64,000 bases of DNA from NCBI RefSeq assembly GCF_000001735.4, contig NC_003074.8, positions 2,418,101 through 2,482,100 of the forward strand. Direction: 5' to 3'. The notes under the pieces are model-generated. The model was given only the letters and a program-made list of their open reading frames with translations, was not told where the DNA came from and did not search any database. The DNA is from Arabidopsis thaliana (Eukaryota > Streptophyta > Magnoliopsida > Brassicales > Brassicaceae). Positions 1 through 11,000 of this stretch are shown here, piece after piece; the first letter of the stretch is position 1; every line of letters begins with the position of its first letter. A program made the position numbers and the translations under genes.

Positions 1-104
1 ATATCATTCAAATGATTAGTCAATAACATGTTCAATACATCACACTGTCCTAACCAAGATAAATATGGTTGCAAGACAATAAAGAGAGATCATTTAAATA
101 AAAG

Positions 105-2106
105 TTACTTTTTCAAGAACTTTCTAACTTCTAATCCAATAGCCGTCAAGGCCAAGACCGCGACCGCAAAACCGTAACCACCATTCCAACTAGTTCCAGC
201 TTTAGCCAAATGAATACCGTAGAAGATGTTAGAAATAGCCAGTATGATCAGAAGTCTTCCTATGTTATGATGATACCAATTCCAATATTTTCTGTATTTC
301 GATTGCTTATCCGGCCGAGCTAGCAATGCCAGCATCTGAAATATCAATAAACAAAACCATGTAAACATATAATCGTCTTGGGTGTTCTTCGCAGTATATA
401 CTTCAAATTTTTGAGTGTTATTAGGAAGACGAACCTGAAGAACGCCCATGACAAGTATGGTTATCCCGAGGCCTTTGTGCTTGGAAACATTATTGGCCTT
501 GAGCCGGTTTTCAAGAACCAAACCGCAAATGACACCAGTTAAACCGAGGAGAAAACCAGTGGTTTGGAGAGCGATATGGGCATAGAACCAAGTGGGGTCC
601 CATTGCTTCATATGTCGAGCCACTATGGCGCCAACGATAATCAATATTCCCCAGCCGAACATGTTCATTAGCCCATGTGTCTTCTTTAGCTTAGAGTGTG
701 GTGAAACTTTAACCACACTTTGCGAACCTTTTACATTCATCAATGGAAAACCAAAACATAAATTAGTCCAAGCAACTACGAAACAAGAAGAATTTCTAGA
801 TTCTAATACAAACTCATGTTCTTTTATTAAGTTTTGTACCCTCCATATCTTGAAAATTTTTAACACTAAGTTTTACTCATGAAAAAGTTAATCTGTTTTT
901 TCACTGCATCTCACAATCATCAAATCAAACAAACCAAAATAGACAATGATGAGATATTAAAAACAAAAGACCTGTACATCATTTTGTTTTGTCTTTATTA
1001 CCCGAAATATTGTTGAATTGCCATTTGGTACAAAAATCAACTAAAACTTAATTACTACTCCAAGCTACAGCATCTAGACTTCTAGAGAGTCCCATAATCT
1101 CATAATGTGGCTAAATAAATTCAATCGTGTTTTTTGACCAAAAAAAATACAATAAGAAAATTGGAAATTAGTGTTTTGGAAACTATATGAGTAGTAGTAG
1201 CAGTAGTTGGGCAGGGTCGGTATAATGTGAAAATGACTCCAACAAAGAATAATGGTACAATCTTGAACCAGTTCCTAATCGTCATCATCGCATGTGTTTA
1301 ATTTGTTTTGAATTAACTTAGAAAAATATTATGTTGTTGGAAGGCTTACCAAACTAGTGGAGATATAAAATGATTAAGCAGTCAAATAATGGATTAATTC
1401 AAGATTGACTTTAAATAATTAGTCAAGCTGGGTTTTGCTTACCTGTATTATAATTGATGGTCGTGGTGGTCACGAAGCGGTGCTCTCTCAACCTAAAATC
1501 CGGCGAAGATGGGAAGAATCCGGCAGGTCCCACAGCGTAAAGAAGACTCTGCCGCGGCAGCGTCGCCGTCAATTGAAATCTCATGTAAAGACGCGACGAC
1601 ACTGATTCGATCTTCAACGAGCCGTTGACGATCGTTAGATCTCCTTGGTCAGGATTAACCTCTCCGGGAGATTTCCCACCGAGCAAGTACGGTTTCACAG
1701 TCCCGGAACCGCCGTCGGAAGGTATCCAACCAACGATCGCGCTGCTTCCGATCATCTGACCGTTGGTAGAGAATCCGATCCCGATGAAAGCGCTTGAATC
1801 CGGCGCCGATAAGATAAAGCTCCATGTGTTCTCTGCCGTTCTTGCATACTACGCGTGAATATTATTAGAAATTCGGTTTCAATATTTTCAGAGTTGGAAA
1901 TTTGAAAATTAGGAAAATTGACTTACTCGGAGGATGAAATTTTGGGGAGTCCAAGCTTCGGTGCATTGAAGGAGGCTGGTGTTGAAGGTGAGGTCGTTGA
2001 GAGGTAGAGTTGAGTTGCAGGAATCTGTAGCAGCTTGTTGAGCATTAACTATGGTGGAGAGAGCAATTAAGACGAAGATGATGATGGAAACAGAATAAAG
2101 CTTCAT
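105..2106 (-). CDS. DOMON plus cytochrome b561 domain membrane protein
   Basis: Four exons on the minus strand (1927-2106, 1443-1848, 435-727, 105-335) join in frame to 369 residues. The product is probably a transmembrane ascorbate-dependent electron carrier of the plant CYBDOM group. It opens with a signal peptide (about residues 1-22, ending VNA-QQ), then a DOMON domain (about 45-170, with GIGFSTNGQMIG and GPAGFFP), then a b561 core with several membrane helices. Histidines that could hold haem are visible in KKTHGLMN, WFYAHIALQ, SKHKGLG and YHHNIGR. Donors are GTAAGT, GTAAGC and GTTCGT. The start is the first ATG of the signal-peptide frame. A TA microsatellite lies about 100 bp upstream. 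Order and length fit AT3G07570, from memory. The family call is firm; the physiological electron acceptor cannot be read from sequence. Confidence 0.93.
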
Positions 2107-2204
2107 GTTTTGTTCTCTTTCTCTCTCTCTGGATCTGAAAGATGAAAGAGAGAGGAAAGTAAATGACTAATGAAGAAGGATCATGATGATGACGACGACA
2201 ATGA

Positions 2205-2208
<4 letters not shown>

Positions 2209-2243
<35 letters not shown>
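2209..2243. repeat. (TA)n microsatellite
   Basis: An uninterrupted TA dinucleotide run of about 17 units lies roughly 100 bp upstream of the DOMON-b561 start codon. It is likely to vary in length between accessions. Confidence 0.97.
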
Positions 2244-2245
<2 letters not shown>

Positions 2246-3035
2246 TGTTTATGAGATAGTGTGTGTGAAGAAGCAGTTGAGAATTCAACTAATTTTAAAA
2301 TTCTTTGTATCGTTAGAATTCGTTTTTTTATATCATTATTATTACTAATCTGGTAAATAAAGAGCTCTGTTTCATTAAGAAAGAGTAAAAATCCTTTCGT
2401 TCTGTTTCTCTGTCTCTCGTCGGCTTAAGATGTGGAAAAATGATTGCAATGTACCAGCTAACTTAACATGTTTTGATCATTTAAAGACAAAAATAATAAA
2501 CTTGATTGAAAAGGACAAAATGATAAATCTCTCTTTAATTTTTGGAGTACTTGCTACGAATCCTAGCTTTTTCACGACCAGTATCGGTCTAGTCAGTTTA
2601 AGTTTCAAGTCAACTGGTTATTGATTGCATCTGCCGCATTGTGTTTATTCATTGATCGACCAATGGGATTTTTCAGACATACAGATAATAGTATGTACTA
2701 CTATACATTTGCCTTTTTGGTGTTATTACTTTTAGTACTTGGATTCACATAAATTTTGTAACAACTGGCTTCTATTAGCTAGACGGTCTATTTCCCGTCT
2801 AATTCAAAACCAAACTTTGTAAGACAGATGAAAGGAGCAATGAATTTGTAATCCAGTTAAGCTAAAATGAGATGGTAACGTGATTGTTACTCAAATCTCT
2901 GGTTTGGGTTTTTTACACTTTCAGGGACCAGAGAAAACAACCGATCCTGACAAAAGCAATATCTGTTATCCTACACACACACAATATAAAAGTCATTGAC
3001 ATACCACCGCTTGTGCCATCTCAACAAACACCATT

Positions 3036-3324
3036 TCACTAGTCTATATGGGCTCCATCATCTGAACAAGAACCATTCAATTGTTGGCTTTTGGCATCAG
3101 CAATCCTCGCCGCACTTCAGTCATGTAATCCGTTGGCGATGGAGGAGGTAATGTCTTGTTTGCTGCAGCCAGGATCTGTAATTGTTTTGACACAAAACAA
3201 GAGATGGGGTCTCATCATTCATGTACTCACATCTTTAGAAAAACTAGAAGCATATGATAAGAGTTTGAAGTTAGTTCCACCTGATGAGGTAGTTTACCCC
3301 AAACACTCCCTCCATAGTACATGA
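3036..3324 (+). pseudogene. Orphan protein-like open segment, possible gene fragment
   Basis: After a stop at about 3042 the plus strand stays open for some 90 codons, to TGA at 3322-3324. The translation is compositionally protein-like (SAILAALQSCNPLAMEEVMS, then LQPGSVIVLTQNKRWGLIIH, then KLVPPDEVV). There is no clear ATG at its head and no visible splice partner. I do not recognise the family. It may be a fragment left by duplication of a larger gene, or chance. Confidence is low because length alone is weak evidence. Confidence 0.3.
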
Positions 3325-3485
3325 TTGGTCGCACTGTGAAACAGAGAAAGTAGGCAAACTTGAAAATCAGTTATACTTGACTAACCGGAAGACAGAGATC
3401 CAGATAAGAACATAGATATATCTGATTGTATTTGGAGGCAACTCAAGCAGCACAAGTATAATAGACACAAAGGACAAAGGAAAAC

Positions 3486-4561
3486 TTAGAATCCCTTAAT
3501 CTCACCAGATAGATCCACAGTTGGGTCGTCGTATTGATGCATTTCAGCTGCCCATCCTGTTCATGACAAATCAAGAGCACGTAAATAAGACAAGTACATA
3601 AAACTGACTGCATAAGCAGTGAATTCAACACACCTTATCTATTAAGTTCAAAGATTTCTAAAACTAGCACTGACTCAACAAATGCTTAGCATAGCAACAG
3701 TTGATAGAAGAACGACCAGATAGTGATACAGAGCAAAGAATAAACCAGCTAAATGTTTAAAGAGATAGTTCAGATTTATACGTTGGCTCATGAGCTGATA
3801 AGCTGCACTCCTGGAGCAGTCCTTTATTGTTATTATCCTCTGGGTCTGGGATATGTTTTCCATCTGAAGACCAGTAGCAGGAGGCTGATTTCTCTCATTA
3901 TCGTTGTTCTGTTGGCTACTTGTTCGATCTGCATTTCACTCTTTATTTAGCCAAGAACCATAGCATACTAGCAAAACCAGATATAGCTTGAACGACGATT
4001 TATTTTCAAGAAAACAGGCAAACAAATGGGTCAAGTACACACATGGAGAAATGAATCAACCAGCGGATTTGCTAATAAAGAGAGAGCGAGATCTGAATTT
4101 CAGGCTAAACTCCTAATAATTCACTTTCTTAGAAACGGTTCTTGAAGTTACCAACTATGCACAAACACAATGTGTACAGATTCGCATGCAATCAATTCCT
4201 GAATCTACAAAACAAGATTACTTCTATTCATCGACAATCTTTGATCTAAGCTATAATCTCCACAGAACTAGATACTCTCGGAATTAAGAACCGAATTGAT
4301 TAAGAATCAATAAAGAACGACTGAGGCAAAGAAGACAGAGAGAGAGAGAGAGAGCTCACATACCTCCCGACTTCCGGCGATTCCCAGAAGCCTTCCTGTG
4401 ACACGGAGAAGCAACATCGAAAGGTAAGAACGGAGTAGCGAAATCAGTAGAATAAAGAACACTCGAAATCAGCAGATCAAAGACCACTGAAGAAGAAGAA
4501 GAAGAAGTTACCTTTGATTAGGAGGAGTGTATCGATTCTGATTGGAGCTCGAATCCGCCAT
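3486..4561 (-). CDS. Small protein of unknown function
   Basis: Three clear exons (4512-4561, 4364-4395, 3782-3928) plus a fourth (3486-3556) give a 99-residue protein starting MADSSSNQNRYTPPNQRK. It is rich in Asn, Gln and Ser, then has a more ordered C-terminal half (SAAYQLMSQR, WAAEMHQYDD). Donors are GTAACT, GTATGT and GTATAA; the acceptors are CACAG, TGCAG and AACAG. If the third intron is retained, the frame instead runs to TGA at 3675-3677 and adds a hydrophobic tail that could span a membrane. I do not recognise a domain. Position fits AT3G07580, from memory. Exons 1-3 are well supported; the choice of 3' end is inference. Confidence 0.7.
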
Positions 4562-5045
4562 TGACGAGTTAGGATTTACGCAGTTTTTTCAGAGAACTCT
4601 CTCTCTCTCTCTCTCTCTCTCTACCGGAGGAGATCTGTCAACAGTCAACTGTTTAACGCATAGAGAACGTTGAAAAGCGTCTTCTCGTCTGAAGTCGTTC
4701 AATCTTCACGCGCGAATTCTTCGACGCGTGTTTATCAACCTCTCGCGCGCTTTTATTACGCCTTTCCGAAATTAACGTTTCGTGTTCAATTTCCGGTTTG
4801 CTGAACCAACTGTATGTAGATTTCTGGTTGAAACATCTACTGGTCCACCATTGGACTTTATGGGCCTTACTACATTTTTGGGCCCAATATTGTAATTTAG
4901 CTGATGGATCCAAAACCGGAATCGGATCTGTACCCGCTCCATCGTGAGGTCTCTCACAGCGAAAGAAGGGTTTTGAGGGTTTTCACACCTTTCGCTGTTT
5001 CCTCGTCAATTTCTTTGTTTGGTTGTTCTTTCTTCGCATCCAAAG
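4562..5045. promoter_or_regulatory. Bidirectional promoter with Site II motifs
   Basis: This 484 bp stretch separates two divergent genes. It contains a CT dinucleotide run at about 4602-4621 (leader of the minus gene). It also holds two TGGGCC Site II words, at 4861-4866 and 4879-4884, the second within the palindrome GGGCCC. Site II words bind TCP factors and are common upstream of Arabidopsis translation and RNA-processing genes, which suits SmD1. Confidence 0.6.
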
Positions 5046-5858
5046 ATGAAGCTCGTCAGGTACTGTTTCGTTCTCAGTTCTTCTTTTCTTTAGAAAATTC
5101 ATGTTGTTCTTAATCTTAGTTAGCTCCTGGCATGGAATCCATTCCCAATATTGAGCCTGAGCTGATTTGTGTTATATGGTTTTGATTGGATCGAGTAGGT
5201 TTTTGATGAAGTTAAACAATGAAACTGTGTCTATCGAGCTGAAGAATGGGACTGTGGTCCATGGAACCATCACTGGTAAGTTCTTATTGTTAGCTTCCGG
5301 TTTCTTTGTAGCTCTTCTCATCTTTTCTTCTCTCTCGATTTCTCCGTTGCTAGGTCTTATACAAGTCGCGATCTGTTCCCTTATTTTCAATTGGCCCTAA
5401 TCGCGTCCTTGTGATCACATGAATAGGTTGAGTAAACACACAGTTAGAGCCAGTAGTCATAAAGGTATATTTATTGAAGTTTAAGCTTGATGATTTGGGC
5501 AGGTGTTGATGTGAGCATGAACACTCACTTGAAGACAGTGAAGATGAGCCTGAAGGGGAAAAACCCAGTAACACTTGATCATCTTAGCTTGAGGGGTAAT
5601 AATATTCGCTACTACATTCTTCCTGATAGCTTGAACCTCGAGACTTTACTTGTGGAAGACACTCCTAGAGTTAAACCTAAGAAGCCTGTTGCTGGTACTG
5701 CTTCATTCATTTTTGGTGTTTGTAATATTCGTCTTCATAAGCTAAAAGACTTCTTTATCAGTCCATTTATTCGTTCTCTCTTTCTTTCTTCTTTAGGGAA
5801 AGCTGTTGGACGCGGTCGCGGACGTGGCCGTGGGCGTGGTCGCGGCAGAGGTCGTTAG
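5046..5858 (+). CDS. SMD1A: Small nuclear ribonucleoprotein SmD1
   Basis: Four exons (5046-5059, 5199-5275, 5503-5694, 5797-5858) encode 114 residues, the usual SmD1 length. SmD1 is one of the seven Sm ring proteins that assemble on U-rich snRNA in spliceosomal snRNPs. Sm1 is seen in [19 protein letters not shown] and Sm2 around [15 protein letters not shown]. The C-terminus is a run of Gly-Arg repeats ([10 protein letters not shown]), the expected substrate for symmetric arginine dimethylation. The first exon encodes only MKLVR, with its last codon split by the intron. Two SmD1 genes are known in Arabidopsis; position here suggests SmD1a (AT3G07590), from memory. Family call is very firm, the a/b paralogue less so. 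Confidence 0.96.
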
Positions 5859-6199
5859 ATGTAGCAGCGCTCTGGAACATGTTGAAGGTTTGTGAGTTTA
5901 ATTTTTAGGAGAATGTACGAGTTATGTAACTAGCAACTCTGGCAAAGGAAAGATTTGATTGAGAAATAGTATGATTGATGCTCTAGTAAGGAGTTACTTT
6001 GTAATGGAATTCCATGGATAACAAGATTTGGCTTTACATGTTATAAGAGCATCTACAAGTAGAGAATTTGTGTGATACTGATAGCTCAAGACTTTTTATT
6101 CATTTAACAAATCTGACTATCAAATTGCATTAACATGTTGACAATCTTAGTATAGAAAAACTGCTATCTCCTCCGTTAATCTTCCACATGAAACCTATC
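5859..6199. other. Convergent 3' intergenic region
   Basis: The 3' UTRs of SmD1 (plus) and the HMA-domain gene (minus) face each other in this 341 bp AT-rich stretch. I see no further gene or repeat in it. Confidence 0.6.
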
Positions 6200-6854
6200 T
6201 CACATGATCCTGCAATTGGGATCTTGATTGTAAACGGGTTCCCCGATCTGATTGTAGGGATCACACGGGTAGGGATAGGAAGATGGCACACCATATCCAT
6301 CATGAGGCCATGGTTGATAACATGGCTCAGGTTTTTGCCATGGTTGACAACATGGCTCAGGTTTCTTCTCTTCAGGTTTCTTCTCTTCGGGTTTCTTCTC
6401 TTCGGGTTTCTTTTCTTCTTCTGGCTTTTTGTCACCATCCTTAGGTGGTTCAACTTTAGCTACGCTAACAAGCTCCGCAAATGCAACTTTTTTCCTGAGT
6501 GTGTTGATTAGAGCAATCATATCGACTTCAACACCGGTCACCTCAATCTGGTTCCTGTGATCTCCCTTTATTTCCACAGCGTTCACGCCTATAAACCAAT
6601 GCGATAAATCTTTAGATTCAACAAGAATTACAATCATCAAGTTCTCTAGTGTTTGTATCATTGTTACCTTTAAACTGAACCGCAGTTTTCATTGCCTTTG
6701 CTCGAGTTGTGTCATCAGTCATAGCAATTCTTATCAGGATCTTTTGCTGAGTACAATAAGAGAACTCCTTAACATCACAAAGAGAAGTCTCTCTCTTTCA
6801 CAAGAGAATCGAAGTTATTACTTGTTGTTGAGTACACAGGAGACATACCTTCAT
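6200..6854 (-). CDS. Heavy-metal-associated (HMA) domain, HIPP-type protein
   Basis: Three exons (6849-6854, 6668-6746, 6200-6588) give 157 residues; exon 1 encodes just Met-Lys. Residues 3-70 form an HMA fold (QKILIRIAMTDDTTRAKAMK, then GVNAVEIKGD, VTGVEVD, LINTLRKKV). This is followed by a KPEEKKPEEKK spacer, a Pro/Cys/Tyr-rich stretch (KPEPCCQPW, KPEPCYQPW) and the C-terminus CRIM, which has CaaX form for prenylation. The copper/zinc-binding CxxC of classic HMA domains is absent from the first loop, so metal binding is doubtful. Members of this family act as metallochaperones or as membrane-tethered partners in stress responses. Position fits AT3G07600, possibly the one named HIPP16; I am unsure of the symbol. 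Confidence 0.9.
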
Positions 6855-8047
6855 GTTATTGTCTTCTGAGAATCCGCGTGATTTGTTTGATGGGAGTTTG
6901 CTCCGAACTTTTTTGTGTCTTCTTCGATCACAAATTAGAGGAAATATAAATAAGGATCGATTTTATATATTCATTTGTTCCATGAGTCGTTGTCTCACAC
7001 AACGGAATCCGATAGTTTGAATATCGTTGTCAGGTTCATATCTTCGGTCCTTACGTGTTTTATTGGTTCTAGTTGCCGATTCGTACGAGCTTATTACCAA
7101 TTTTTTAATTTTAAAAAGCCTAACAAAAATCTTTATTTGATTGAGTCAAAAAATTAGATGAAATAGTTATTTGACTGGGTCAAAATAAATTGATTAAATA
7201 ATGGTAAACAACACAAATAATATTTGTTTACTACACCGTTGCCTGGTAGTTTTAGACATGTATGGCAAAAGACTTAATAATTTTTGAGTCGATATGTCAA
7301 TTATGATGATTAATAAGTTTTGTTTGTTCATCATCCAGTTGTGCATAACAATGAATAGAACAGATGCGTTAAAAGTCTTGGTCTTCTCTAGAGTACATGT
7401 TTCCCTCTAACTTCCTTCTCAATAAAAAAAAAGATTAACTTGACTACTAATCTGTCATCCATCTGTATTAACAAATGTTATATGCTTGACTTGCAATACG
7501 TACTTTCGCAATCATATTGCAGTTTTCTAACGTAATGAAACAATAAGCTTTTAGTTTATACTAATGTGTGTTGTCTAATGCTAATTTGACTTTAATTTCT
7601 TAACACATTACACATTGATGATGCCAATTGCAGTGATATCAGCAACTTGCAACCGTTTGATCCAATGATATATCATAGGTAATTAGGTATCATATCTCAT
7701 GGAGATAAACGGGTAAATAAATATAATCTTATTTGCTAAATAAAAAATAATCAAGTTTAAGTTTTAACATCTTCATATACAATCTGGTTTCTGTGATCTC
7801 CCTGTATTAGCAAAAAAAAAACATGATTTAAAAAAGAATTTGGAAAGAAAAGAAAAGAGCGGGAAATAAATCCAAAGATTTGACCAAGTTAAACCAAAAC
7901 TTTTTTACTATCTGAGAAAACCATTCAGTTTCCCCAAAATAAAATAAAAAATCAGCCTTAAATCCCGTGTCTAGGGTTTTCTTTCGTAGCTGATTGGGGG
8001 CTGCAAGAGTTTCGCCGAGGACGATTGAGAATTTTGATTTTCGAAAA
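6855..8047. other. Intergenic region between HMA gene and IBM1
   Basis: About 1.2 kb of AT-rich sequence contains the promoter of the HMA gene on the left and the 5' flank of IBM1 on the right, with a telo-box-like CTAGGGTTTT at about 7971-7980. No open frame or repeat here looks real. Confidence 0.55.
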
Positions 8048-11000
8048 ATGGATTCTGTGGAGGAAGAAGGTGTTGTTAGGGTTGAAGAAGAGAACGGACG
8101 CGGTGGTCTCCGTAGGCATCGGAGGGTTTCTACGAAGCTGGCGAATTACGTAGATCCTCCGACTGACGACGAAGAAGATGGAGGACCCAAGCGAAAGGGC
8201 AAAAGGGGTGGAAATAGGGCTCCGAAAAAGACACCGAAGAAAGACGAGGAGATGCAAAAGAACGAAATTGATGAAGCAAACCGAGTCACTGGTCTGGTGA
8301 AGGAAAAAAGAGCCGCGACTAAGATTCTGAATCGCAAAGACTCCATTATTGAAGTAGGAGAAGCTTCTGGAAGCATGCCCAAGGAAGTAAAGGGAATTAG
8401 GATTGGGAAAAGGAAGGGAGAAATCGATGGTGAGATTCCAACTAAGCCGGGCAAGAAGCCAAAGACTACAGTAGACCCGAGAATCATTGGTTACAGACCG
8501 GTTAGTGATTTCTCTGTAAAATTTGTACTCTTTTCATACCTTACATGACGACCAATTCATTAATTTTGGGATATATTATATAGGACAATATGTGCCATCA
8601 ATGTCAAAAGAGCGATAGGATTGTTGAACGGTGTCAGACCTGCAATAGTAAGCGTTATTGTCATCCATGCTTGGACACTTGGTATGATCTTCTTCTTACC
8701 TTGAACTTTAATTTCGTTTCTTGTTACTGATTTCATTTTACTGTCCAGAAGCCTGAAACATTGGTCTATTTACTTCTTGCAGGTACCCCCTTATAGCAAA
8801 AGAAGATGTTGCCAAGAAATGCATGTTCTGCTCTAGTACTTGCAATTGCAGAGCATGCTTGCGTCTAGATACTAAATTGAAAGTAATTTTTTCTCGTATC
8901 TACCATATCTTGCTTGCTTATTATTATTTTTCGATTTACTTAAGCTCCTTACCATAATAATTACTCCTATGCTATGTAGGGGATAAATTCGAACCTCATA
9001 GTCAGCGAGGAAGAAAAGGTCCAAGCCTCTAAGTTTATTCTGCAGAGCCTTCTCCCACATCTGAAAGGAATAAATGATGAACAAGTTGCTGAGAAGGAAG
9101 TTGAGGCCAAAATATACGGTACTTTCTTTGCTTTTATTTATGATTGGATATTCGTTATTATTGGATATACCTGCATTAATTCCCAACAAAATCTCAAAGT
9201 GAGTGGGTTCAATTTTTTAAGTGGGAAACTGGAAGCTCATTAGTTCCAGGAGTTTGAAGATACCTTAATGTTGTTTAAACTCACAGGACTGAAGTTTGAA
9301 GAGGTGAGGCCCCAAGACGCTAAAGCTTTCCCTGATGAAAGACTATACTGGTATATTACCCTGATATTTTTGTTTCAGTTAAAATGACAAGTTCTTATGT
9401 CTTCATGCTGTTTGATAACATGCTTCGTTGTTGTTCTAACTTTTTGGGCTTACAGTGATATCTGCAAGACTTCTATCTATGATCTCCATAGGAATTGCAA
9501 GTCCTGTAGTTTTGATATCTGCCTTAGCTGTTGCCTTGAGATCCGCAATGGAAAGGCTCTGGCATGTAAGGAGGATGTGTCTTGGAATTATATTAACCGA
9601 GGTTTAGAGTATGAACATGGACAAGAAGGAAAAGTGATTGAAAAGCCGGCGAATAAGCTAGATGATAAGTTGAAAGATAAGCTGGATGGTAAGCCGGATG
9701 ATAAGCCGAAGGGTAAGCCAAAGGGTAGGCCAAAGGGTAAGCCGGATGATAAGCCGAAGGGTAAACTGAAGGGTAAGCAGGATGATAAACCGGATGATAA
9801 GCCAGATGAGAAGCCGGTTAATACAGACCATATGAAGTACCCTTCTCTGTGGAAAGCAAATGAAGCTGGGATCATTACTTGTTGTTGTGGTGCTGGGGAG
9901 TTAGTGCTGAAACGACTACTTCCGGATGGTTGGATATCTGAGTTGGTCAACAGAGTTGAAAAAACTGCTGAAGCTGGCGAGCTTTTGAATTTACCTGAAA
10001 CGGTTTTGGAGCGATGCCCTTGTTCTAACTCTGACAGACATATTGACATAGACAGCTGTAATTTGTTAAAAGCTGCTTGTCGAGAAGGTTCAGAAGACAA
10101 TTATCTTTACTCTCCAAGTGTATGGGATGTTCAACAAGATGATTTGAAGCATTTTCAGCACCATTGGGTAAAAGGCGAGCCTGTGATTGTGAGAAATGTG
10201 CTTGAAGCTACATCTGGTTTAAGCTGGGAACCAATGGTAATGCATCGTGCCTGCCGCCAGATAAGCCATGTCCAGCATGGATCACTTAAGGATGTTGTTG
10301 CTGTTGATTGTTTGGACTTCTGTGAGGTCAGTTTTTTCCTGAGTAAATTGTATTGTCCATGTCCTTTTTATAAAAGTACTTAATTTTAATGGCTCTGGTA
10401 CTTGCATAGCAATTAATTTATTCTTGTCTAGATAAGTAAGTTCATGTTTTTCCCTTCTGGCTTGATTTCTGTTTTACTGACTGTTCAACTTTGTTTTTCT
10501 CATCAACAGTGAATATAATTATTCTTTAGCTTTTTCCAGGGTTTTGCCTTTTCTGGTAGATGCATTGAATAGCTACATGTCAAATTCATATTAGTCTTAC
10601 TAGGCAACAAAATGCCTCATCTGTTACTTTTCAGATTTGTAGTTGTAACTTCTTCTTATACTCGTATTTATCTAATGGCTTGTAATGGTTGCAGGTAAAA
10701 GTTAATCTTCATGAATTTTTTACTGGATACACGGATGGCCGATATGATCGAATGGGTTGGCCACTAGTTCTGAAACTGAAAGATTGGCCTCCAGCTAAAG
10801 TCTTCAAAGATAACTTGCCACGTCATGCTGAGGAGTTCTTATGTAGTTTGCCTTTGAAGCATTACACTCATCCGGTTAATGGACCTTTGAATCTCGCTGT
10901 CAAGCTTCCCCAAAATTGCTTGAAGCCAGACATGGGACCAAAGACGTACGTTGCTTCTGGATTTGCTCAAGAATTAGGCCGTGGAGATTCTGTTACTAAG

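Larger units (their letters stand above)
2107..3485. other. Intergenic region with promoter of the DOMON gene and an orphan open segment
   Basis: About 1.4 kb separates the DOMON gene from the next minus-strand gene. It holds a CT-rich leader just upstream of the DOMON start, a long TA dinucleotide run, AT-rich sequence, and a plus-strand open segment of about 90 codons that reads like protein (listed separately). The part nearest 3485 is probably the 3' UTR of the small minus-strand gene. Confidence 0.6.

Noticed and set aside
592-882. Plus-strand frame of 96 codons opposite the b561 exon
   Set aside because: It is the antisense shadow of a well-supported cytochrome b561 exon and has no independent coding signal.
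6188-6511. Plus-strand hydrophobic frame with FLLFGFLLFG repeats
   Set aside because: Antisense of the KPEEKK repeat in the HMA gene; not a membrane protein.
7994-8047. Upstream extension of IBM1 (18 codons before MDSVEEEG)
   Set aside because: It has no ATG, only a TTG; plant initiation at 8048 is far more likely.
7958-8487. Minus-strand frames of about 100 codons opposite IBM1 exon 1
   Set aside because: Antisense shadow of a Lys/Arg/Glu-rich exon; the Ser/Phe/Pro-rich composition is what such a shadow gives.
9588-10100. Minus-strand frame of 170 codons rich in LPFGLSSGL
   Set aside because: It is the reverse of the KPDD/KPKG coding repeat in IBM1; the regular pattern comes from the repeat.
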